64,000 nt of DNA from Chinchilla lanigera (taxonomy: Eukaryota; Chordata; Mammalia; Rodentia; Chinchillidae): assembly GCF_000276665.1 (NCBI RefSeq), contig NW_004955433.1, positions 17,097,416-17,161,415 on the forward strand, given 5' to 3'. The translations under genes and the position numbers were made by a program. The notes under the pieces are model-generated. The model worked only from the letters and a program-made list of their open reading frames with translations, made no database searches and was not told the DNA's origin. Positions 55,500-64,000 of the stretch are shown one piece after another. How positions within the stretch are numbered: position 1 is the first letter of the stretch; each line of letters opens with the position of its first letter.

Positions 55500-58400
55500 A
55501 AATGCTCTGCTTAATTACATCACATGTATCTTAAACTTCATAAACACTGGTGCATTTTATTAAAATTAATAAGATATGGAATAACCATTCTGGATTATGT
55601 TAAGCATTAGAAGCTGCCTTCAATTTTTTTTTTCATTTTATTTCTTTTCTTATCTGAGTTAACTTTTAAGTAGTTAAATAATATTTGAAATGCCAGACTG
55701 TTGAACCTCAACTCAACTCTAAAACCATGCCTTGAACACTGAGTAGGTCAATGGTTGGCTTCACTTTTTTCTCCACAAGATTACCCCTTTTTACATTTTC
55801 ATTCCTTTATAAAGGAACAAGTTTTCTAGGTGAGCAGCCCTCCAGGGGCAGGCAGGGAGCAAGTCTCATCTATTAAGGTGACAAAGTTAATCACCTTTGG
55901 CGGTATTCATTTGTGGCTGAAGTGAAGCATTTCCAGGCCAGAAATGACATTTGGATATTATAGTGCTATTAATACCTAGATCCACAAATGCAGAGATTTT
56001 GGTCAAGGATGGTGTAATCCATCTCAAAATAAAACTTTTGACACCCAGATTGGATAACAGCTGATCAAATATTAGCACAGATTCTAGGGGCATATATAAA
56101 TAAAATGATGTTCTGTGAAGTTTCCTTAAAGTAGTCTGAAATAGAAAATGTAGGAACAACCAGGTTGTAAGAATTTGGGGACTGCATATTCAGTTCATTT
56201 GAATAATGAATGATTATAGATACAAATATTAGTGTGTTCTTGCTGCTGTGTTCATTTACATGAGGAGCATATTTAAATAGGTAATTCCCACCTACCTGCA
56301 AATGAATGTTTAATGCTATGGGAGTCTTTCAAAGCACTGTAATGGAGTATAAAACAATGACACTGCCAGATGTGTGGATGATATAATGTGTTCTAGAGGA
56401 TATGGACTCTGAACTGGAAGATGAAAAATAAGTAGTATTTTTTCAGAAGAAGTGATGGTGGAGCATTTTAGTGTGAGGACTTGAAAGAAAACCAACAGCA
56501 TGGAATCAGGGGAGCACTAGGAGTTTTCAAAAAGTGAAAAATGATGAACTGTAAGTCGGGGCTACAAAACAGTTTGTCTTGGAAAGCTTGGTGTATCATA
56601 GTCACATAAATAGATTTTAGACTGTAGGAAATGGGATCATACAGTTTGAAAGAGGCAAAACAGATTCCAAATGAAATTCTGAATGTCCCAAAACATATTT
56701 CCAAACTTTGGTCACAGCTTCTACCTCCAAAATCAGAGAATTGTAAGGAAGCTTGGAATTAATTAAAATAAATCTTCCTTACCTTTAAGAAATGGAGTAA
56801 TAGAAAGAGGGAACAGCGACTTTTAATTCAAGTTAAATATCGCATGGTAATCCAAACAAAAACTTAAATTCAACACCAACAAAATACATAAATGAATAAA
56901 ACTCAACACTGTGGGTCCGTGTTTTCCAATATTGTACGTGTCCTGTTGGGACTGCAGAAGATGATCTTGGTTGTAAGTGAAAATATATGTATAAGTTATA
57001 TTAGCTCTTGATTCCAAATACACTTTTTTTTTGCCTTGGTGTGTGATCTCAGCTAGACCAAGTTAAATATTTCTCCCTTATCAGCTGGTGCGATATTGGG
57101 CCTCACTGATGGAAGACCCTGGAAAGATGTGGGATTGCATAGAAAAGCAGAAGGCGTCTCTTCAGTGTTCTTCCTCTGTGGCTGCCAGCAGCGCACAAGG
57201 ACCCCCAGTGGAATCACTCTTGAACACAATTCTTAGGCATCTTCTTGACCATTTTATTTGGACCAGCTCCAGGTCACTGACATCTCTGCCCCAAGTCAGG
57301 CCAGCATGCCTTTTCACTTTGCAGGTAGCTGTATCCAACTGGAAACCTCAGCTCAAAGCATGGCTCTTTCACTTGCATTTTCCTTCTTTGAATACTCACC
57401 CTTGGTCACAGAGGTAAGGTCTTCTCCCTGTAGTAGCTATGTCCCTATTTCTTACCATACTTTCTAACTACTTTTGGTATTTTAGCCACTAAACTAGTTA
57501 GTACTTACGTTAATTTTTTCCTGCTTCAAGTATTGGTACAGTTTTATTCTTCTGACTAGACCCAAACTAACACAAAATGTATTTACTATATTTACTGAAA
57601 TGTATGTTTATTATTTGTGATTTGACTCCAATTTATTATTTCATTTTAGCAATACAAACTTTTATCTTCAAAAGCCCACTTTTAATATTTAAGTAAATGA
57701 CTTAGATACCTTATTATGTAAATATGGGTAAAGGTAGTTTACAGATACAGAAAAATCTTAACAGTGCTATGAACTTGGCTGGAGTTAAGGTAAATACTAA
57801 TTATTTCATAAATAAAATACATAAGGTATTTAATAATAGCTATTAGATTTCTTAATCATTCTCTTTATTAGATGGTTACATAAAATGTACTGTTTATAAA
57901 TCTAATGTCATTTTTTCCAAACAGGCTTGAAAAGTTATTTTTTCTTCATTTTATATCTGAAATAAAATAGTTGGAAAATTTAATTGCTCAAGATGAGTTG
58001 TAAACAACAGATCTGGGACTCAACTTCAAATCTGACTTCAATGTCTAGGAAACATTATTCACAACAAAAAATACTGAGTAGAAACTGCAGTAGTGAGGTG
58101 GTTAAATTTTAATTTACAAAATTATAGAATAGTAGTAAAAATGATGAGTTATAGATATGTACTGACCTGAGAATATAACTATGATATACTGTGAATTTAA
58201 AAAACAAAAACAGAACAAGTTATGGATCTATGTGCATTGAATAATCATGGTTTTATTTAAAAAAATACTGCTGCTTATATATAGGTATGCATATAATTAT
58301 ATTTATGAAGCTTTTTTAAAAAAAGCTAAGACTGTACATCAAAGTCTTAGAGTGGAGATTTGAGGTGGGAAGACAGAGCTTTGTTTTATTAACATGTATA

Positions 58401-59715
58401 ATTTTAAGTAGTAAAATTGTATGTGACTTTCCTGTTTAGATTTTATTCCTAGTAGACGTTGAGTGAATTGTGTTCTTGCAATTATGTCAGTTGTGTGTTT
58501 TGCATAATTCCTCAGTAATATGAAATTTAGCAAATGCTTTCACTGGAGGCAGTAGTTGTAAAGTAAGATTTAAGGAAATTATTCCTTGTAAGCTGTGTCA
58601 AAAGAATGCCCAGGATGGCAGATGATTTCACTCCAAATTCTTCATGCCAAATGTACTATGGACTTTCACTCTTAACCTGAATGACTGTGCTCTTAAGCAT
58701 ACAAACATTTGCTAACAATTGCCTTATAGAATCTATTGACTAAAAATATCCTCTCAAAATATGCACATTCCCTAGTCTTCTAACAGGAACGTCAGATTCT
58801 GAACATGAAAATAGAGAAAGGAAAGAATGGCATGGTGTTGTAATTCCTTCTACTTTCTCCACTGGAAAGGTAGAGATTCCATCCCTAATGTTATAGAGGA
58901 GTTAAACACAGGACAGTCAATGCTGGACAGATAAGATTATAAGTTTATTTAGTTCTGTGTACTCACAGTCTGTGTAGGGGGCCTATGGCATTGTATGTTC
59001 ATGATAAAAATAAAAGTGTGAATATCCAGGGGCTAGAGGAGGCAGGCTTTGTATCTAAAGGATGAGGTGCCCTCTAGTTCCATTAGGGACCATCTGATGG
59101 GCTTGTTGGAGTAATTCCATAGACTCTCAAATTTGTTACTCAGGGACTATACCTTGTCCTTTTAGAATCACATTGTTTATCTAGAGAAACTTTCCACAGA
59201 AGTAGAGTGGGCAGAGGAAACTTTAGTGAGGCCACTCTAGGCCCTGTGATTTCAACAAATAGGAAGGCAGCATTAAATATTGAACCTAAGTTTAGGCCTT
59301 ACATTTTATATCATTCAGGGTTAAACTAATTTAACTCCAAAGGGGTTGAAATCCAATAGTTCATGCATGGAATGCTAAATGCCAGTTGCTTTCTAAATAC
59401 AGCAGCCTATTTATTTTAGGAGCTCTGTGGCAGTGTTTATTTTATCCATGAGAGAAAACAATCACATTTTGTTTACCTCTGTTGGCTTCCATAAATTTCC
59501 CTCAATTTCACACAGAGAAATTAATTTCTGCTCTTGAAGTAGAACTCAGGCACTTTTTTAAGTCTATATTTTCAAAATTTTACATTAATATGTGTTTGTG
59601 GTGAAAAATGTGTACATTCCTTATGTGCAATTCATGCATGTATGTACTACATCTTCATTCCTTTTTGTCCATGTTCCCTCTCCTGTCTTTCCTCCCTCCT
59701 TCTCTTGATCCACTT
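55500..59715. other. mostly unique sequence, no gene seen
   Basis: I recognise no exon. The stretch 57060-57550 is less AT-rich and holds two overlapping open frames (57088-57467), but they show no known domain. It ends near 'gacccaaactaaca', like an LTR end, so it may be an unrecognised LTR remnant. The rest is AT-rich and without clear repeat identity. Confidence 0.4.
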
Positions 59716-59719
59716 CCAT

Positions 59720-60640
59720 TTGAGAAAGACCTGTCTCCCTTCTTTTATTTATTTATTATTTATAATTTGGGTGTCTTATATAAGAGAAACCATGTGCTAT
59801 TTAAACTTGAGTGTCTATTTCATTTGACATTTTGATATCAAAGTTTATTTTTCTTTATGGCATAGTACTCCACTGTGTGTAAATATCACATTTTCTTTAT
59901 CCACTGATCCATTGATGGATATATAGGCTGCTTCCAGATTGGGCTATTATGAGTTGTGCTGGTATCAACTTGAATATGAGTGTATCTCTGAAATGTGAAG
60001 TCTTTAACTCTTTGAGGAAGATACCTAGAAAAAGAATATCTGGATCACATAGAATTTCTACTTTTTTTGAGGAATTTCTATAATGATTGTGCTAGTTTAT
60101 ACTTCTATCAACAATGTAGAAGAGATCCCCTTTCCCTTCCACCTTAGCAGCATTTGTTATTATTTGATTGTTAGGTAATTTCCATTCCTTCTGGAGTAAA
60201 ATGGTATCTGAGTGTTGTTTTAATTTTCATTTCTCTATCAGTCAGCTATGTTGAATATTTCTTCATGTATTTATTGGCTATTTCTACTTCTTCATCTGAG
60301 GTGCATATTCATTTCACTAGCCAAGTTTTTAATGGAGTCTTATTTTCAGGGTCTAGGTTTTTTGAACTCTTTATATATTCTAGATATTAGTCCTCTGTCT
60401 GAGGAATAGCTGGAAAATGTTTTCCTATTCTGTAAGTTGTCTTTTAACTCTGTTTGTTGCTCCTTTTGTGTGCAAGTTTTTTTCCCATTTGATCTGATCC
60501 CATTTGCTCTTTCATGGTACTGTGTCCTGTGCAACAGGTGTTCTGTTTAAAAGTCCTGGCCTAAACTATGGCTTCAAGGGTTTTGCCTATTTTATCTTCC
60601 AGCAATTTAAGTGTTTCTGTTTTAACATTTAAGAATTAAG
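59720..60640 (-). mobile_element. LINE-1 3' part, antisense
   Basis: Inverted LINE-1 from the 3' region into ORF2: 'catagtactccactgtgtgt', 'atccattgatggatatatag', 'gaactctttatatattctag' and 'tttgatctgatcccatttgc'. It covers the ORF2 C-terminal part, broken by stops. It is the type of segment missing from the LINE-1 at 17.9-23.5 kb but lies more than 36 kb away. Confidence 0.85.
60346..60534 (-). pseudogene. LINE-1 ORF2 C-terminal fragment
   Basis: A 62-residue open piece holds 'SSYSSDRGLISRIYKEFKKP', a conserved block in the C-terminal third of LINE-1 ORF2 beyond the reverse transcriptase. The rest of the protein is not open around it. Confidence 0.85.
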
Positions 60641-60644
60641 GCAT

Positions 60645-62290
60645 TTTAACTAAAATATTTGTTATAAAAAGCAAAAAATACCCAACATTTTTATGCCATT
60701 TAATATTTTCATAACTGACTTAAAATTGATTTTACTACAGAACTCATAAGAGTATAAATATGAGCATTATAATTAATCTACAGCTGGGCCAAGAAACACA
60801 CAACTGTCCAGTGAAATGACTGTGCAATAAGTACATTCTAATAAAAGGCCACACAGTAATATTTGGATTTAGCTTGCAAGCCACTGGAAGAAAAGCATAT
60901 TGTTGGAAATAAACAGAAACACAAGTCATAAAAGTTTTTAAATAATGAAAATGTCTCAGTTTGATGAACATCAACTGAATGAATGACCAAGGAAGTATTT
61001 TTAAGGTACATTTTTTTAAGGATTTGTCATGTAAAATGAGACTTTATTCCCTGGGGGCCATCCTGTTGACTTTGAGGTCTGTAGCATTACATTCTACTGT
61101 CTATCAGCTGTGGGACTGACTCTGACTGGCTTAAACTCTTTGAGATCCTATTGACTCTTCGGAAAATGGGAACAATTTAAACATTTCCATAGATTTGCTG
61201 TGCAGAGTAATTGAATTTCTGCATCACAAATGCCCTGGAGAACACTGGGTTCATAGTAAGTATCCAAAAATTATGAAGAATGTTAGGGCTCTTCCAGTTG
61301 CCCAAGCAGTGGTTTAAATTTTCCCTTAGAGTAGGAAGAAAATTATTCAGGTTGGTTATCTGCAAGAATAACTCCAAAGTCTACATAGAAGTCACCTGGA
61401 AAATGTATTGAAATGTACTACACTTGGCCTTGAATTCTTGAAATCCGAATAAGTATATGGGTAACAGGACCCATAAGTCTATATTTTAGATAATTGCTGC
61501 AAAAAATTCTGCAGTACACTTTGAGATTCACTGGACATGTGTTTTTATCCTAAATAAGAATATGTCTCCCAAATGCCTCTTTCATATTACCTGAGTACAT
61601 AAAAATGAATACTGGTTCCATGGGTTATAGGTTTATGACCAAGAAGTTAAGAAAGAAAAGGTAGCAGAAGTAATGTTTTTTGCAGATAAATTGTTTCTTT
61701 TAATGATGGATAACCAGAAAGTGAAGGAAAATTTCATCAATACCTTATTCTGTCTGGTAGCAAAAGGCTCTGAACAGTTTCTGCAGAAACACAACAGGAG
61801 TCTAGAAAACATGCCCAGTGTTCCTTTGAGGCTATCATAGGATTATTCTCTGCCCTTTGCCAGGATTCTGCTTCAGATCCTGCCACCATCCCTAGCAGCT
61901 TCATGGGCAGACTGGCCTGGTTCATGAAGGGAAGGATATCTGTTCTGATTTGAGTGCTCCCGGGGAACATAAGACAAAACCATTGATGAGTTCATTTTGC
62001 TTTTGATACTTGAATGGATATAGAAACACTGCCAATCTAGAGATCAGCGTCCTCTAAAAATTGAGGCATTTTGAAGAATGCATGGAAGAAAGCTTGAGAA
62101 TAATGCACACACCACTGTCCATTTGTTTATAATGCTGGGGGCTTGGAGCATGGTGGAGAAAAAAAGAGTGGTGCCAAGAAGGATTCCAGGAGAGTGTCTA
62201 TGTCTGTACACTAGAGAACCACTCCAATCACTAGCGTCTGCTGTCTTCAAGGATGAAAGCCTCCATACTACCCTGGGTTCTCATTTCAAC
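60645..62290. other. unique sequence, no gene seen
   Basis: No supportable gene. Blocks at 61700-61990 and 62040-62290 are less AT-rich, with open frames on both strands and no known domain. Confidence 0.4.
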
Positions 62291-62299
62291 TTGACAATG

Positions 62300-62368
62300 A
62301 TCCTTAAGTATGTGCATTATTATCTTAATTTAAGAGAGACTAAAACTCAGAAAGTAAGCTCTGTGAAG
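62300..62368 (-). repeat. MIR-like fragment
   Basis: 'attattatcttaatttaaga', 'gagactaaaactcagaaagt' and 'aagctctgtgaagttaactg' resemble the inverse MIR core. Short and diverged. Confidence 0.4.
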
Positions 62369-62373
62369 TTAAC

Positions 62374-62808
62374 TGCTATAGTTTAGAGATGTTTTGTCCC
62401 CAAGTTTCATGTACAGAAAGCTTGATTCCTAATTTAATAGCATTTAAAAATGATAGAACCTTAAAGCAGTAGGTCTCATGAGAGACGGTCAGATCCTAAC
62501 AAATCTCAGAGTATGAGTATGGTATAAGTATTTTGGTACTCAAGAGTGGGTTAGGATTCGCAAGAGTAGATTTTTAGAAAAGTTAGTCTGGCCCCTTCCT
62601 TCTCTGTCTCTTGCTTTCTTTCTTGTCACGTCCACCTTCTCTCTCTTATTCTTTCTTTCACACATATACGCATCTCCAGCATGTGATGCCATCTGCCAGG
62701 TTCAGCTAACCAATGAACTGTGAGTAGAACTATAAGCCAAAAAACCTCTTCCTTTTAAATCTACCAGAGCTTAGGTGCTTTACTACAGCAACACAAAACA
62801 AATAAACT
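62374..62808 (+). repeat. MaLR-like LTR, sense
   Basis: 'tgctatagtttagagatgtt', 'gtccccaagtttcatgtaca', 'ggtctcatgagagacggtca', 'gtgatgccatctgccaggtt' and 'actgtgagtagaactataag', followed by 'tactacagcaacacaaaaca', give the order of an MLT1/MST-type LTR. Solo and diverged. Confidence 0.65.
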
Positions 62809-62809
62809 A

Positions 62810-64000
62810 TAAAGTATCAAAATGGAATGGGAACACTTCTCTGTGCAAGAATAAACTGTGCCATCCCAAACATGCCTCTTTATTTGAGAAGAAAAAACAG
62901 GCAAGAAAATAAAGACAAGAAAACCCAAACCTTTCTTTCCCCATGCCCAGTAAGAGTATGAGCAGTGAACAAATAAGTATTATAGAGATTAAAGCTCCCC
63001 TGTCCCCTACAGCCCCAGTGTCCCAGTATGAAGCCAGACCATAGGGCAGGACAAGCAGATTGTTGGGGTATGGTCATGGTATGTCATGGGCATGTACAGT
63101 TCTGCCAAAATGAAGTCCATTAATAAAGATGCTTTTAGCAATTGAAAAAAATAAAACATAAGTAAAAGTGAGCAAATCAGCTCCATTTTATAATCTGAAA
63201 CCACAGCAACAATAACTCCTCTTCCTTTCTTCTTCCTTCTCCTCTTCCTCTGTCCTTCCACACAGTATACAGTCAAGGAATAGTATACACCAGTCACTGC
63301 TAAAAACCGTGTAGAGAATAGTGTCTATCTGACTTCCAATCTTGAACTCACCCTATGGCAGACTCCTGCTTTTCTTATTTTTCCTCAGACATGCTCATTA
63401 GTTGTGTATTAGTTTCCCCTGTGCTACACACTTTTCATAACTAATCCTCTTTCCTTCTCAGGCTAACCCTACAAAATGCTAATTTCTCCCAATACTACAG
63501 AAATACTATTTAGTACATCAGTGATTCAAAACTTTCCTAGCAATAATTCAGATGAATATAATAGTGGCAAAGGAGAGGATCTATGCTTACAGTCTTCATA
63601 AGACAAAATTGGGGGCAGCCACGGTTATTTGAAATCCTATAACTCTTGAGCAACAATGCCCCAAGGCCCCTTTTAGCCTTCAACACAAATAAGCTTTGAC
63701 TCCTACAGCATGTGTTAAATTTATAATCATGGTTTACAAATATCTTCAGCCTGCAGCAAATTACTGCAACTATTTCCTCTTTCTATCCCAAGGCAATATG
63801 TGATAAGTACTTAAACACATTCACAGACATACCTATATATTATCTGTAAAATAATATGTGTATTCTACCCCCAAAGTAATCTCCAGTCGGTAGTGCCATG
63901 CCGTGTTTGACTCCAGGGGACTAAAATTATACAACATTAAACCCTCCAAATGATTTGATAAACTGGCAGGTGCAGCCCAAACGGATGGGTATTATTGTGT
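62810..64000. other. unique sequence, no gene seen
   Basis: No gene or repeat that I can name, apart from a short CTT-rich tract near 63215-63255. Confidence 0.4.

Overview
The window looks like AT-rich, intergenic or deep-intronic DNA from a mammalian nuclear genome, most likely a rodent. It carries a short B1-type (7SL-derived) SINE, several tRNA-derived ID-like SINEs with poly(A) tails and target-site duplications, MT/ORR1-like MaLR LTR elements, fragments of LINE-1, ancient MIR and MLT1-like repeats, and pogo/Tigger-type MITEs. The ID-like consensus (A-box near 'tagctcagtgg', body ending near 'ccggtaccgg') differs from the rat ID element as I know it, so I would not call mouse or rat. The species cannot be fixed from the sequence alone. 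Repeat family names are recognised from memory of consensus sequences; no database search was run.

No host protein-coding gene, exon, tRNA gene, rRNA gene or CpG island could be supported. All open frames are short. Those that resemble known proteins are decayed transposon genes: LINE-1 ORF2 pieces at about 18.2-18.6, 19.6-20.2 and 60.3-60.5 kb, and class I endogenous retrovirus gag-pol pieces at about 42.3-46.0 kb. Two runs of exactly 100 N are assembly gaps.

Layout. 1-4.9 kb: GATA microsatellite, ID SINE, a sense LTR-internal-LTR element (1.66-3.95 kb) and a B1 SINE. 4.9-6.9 kb: unique sequence with a GT repeat. 6.9-13.4 kb: an old antisense LINE-1 split by an antisense MaLR element (9.4-11.6 kb) and a younger ID SINE. 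13.4-17.9 kb: MIR, a Tigger-like MITE, an LTR of MLT1 type and an ID SINE. 17.9-23.5 kb: an antisense LINE-1 that keeps ORF1 and a 5' region with a short tandem array but stops inside the reverse-transcriptase region. 23.5-36.6 kb: mostly unique sequence with MIRs, ID SINEs, a MER2-like MITE and an ERVL-type LTR. 36.6-41.3 kb: a solo MaLR LTR with 5-bp target duplication and two MITEs. 41.3-46.4 kb: a degenerate endogenous retrovirus, antisense, inserted in a LINE-1 3' fragment. 46.7-49.5 kb: a second antisense MaLR element with an extra LTR at its right end. 49.5-64 kb: mostly unique sequence with MIRs, LTR remnants, microsatellites, an ID SINE and a LINE-1 3' fragment.

Nothing here forms a working genetic system. 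The interest lies in the nesting of insertions, several rearranged retroelements, and a few repeat-free blocks that could be conserved regulatory DNA.
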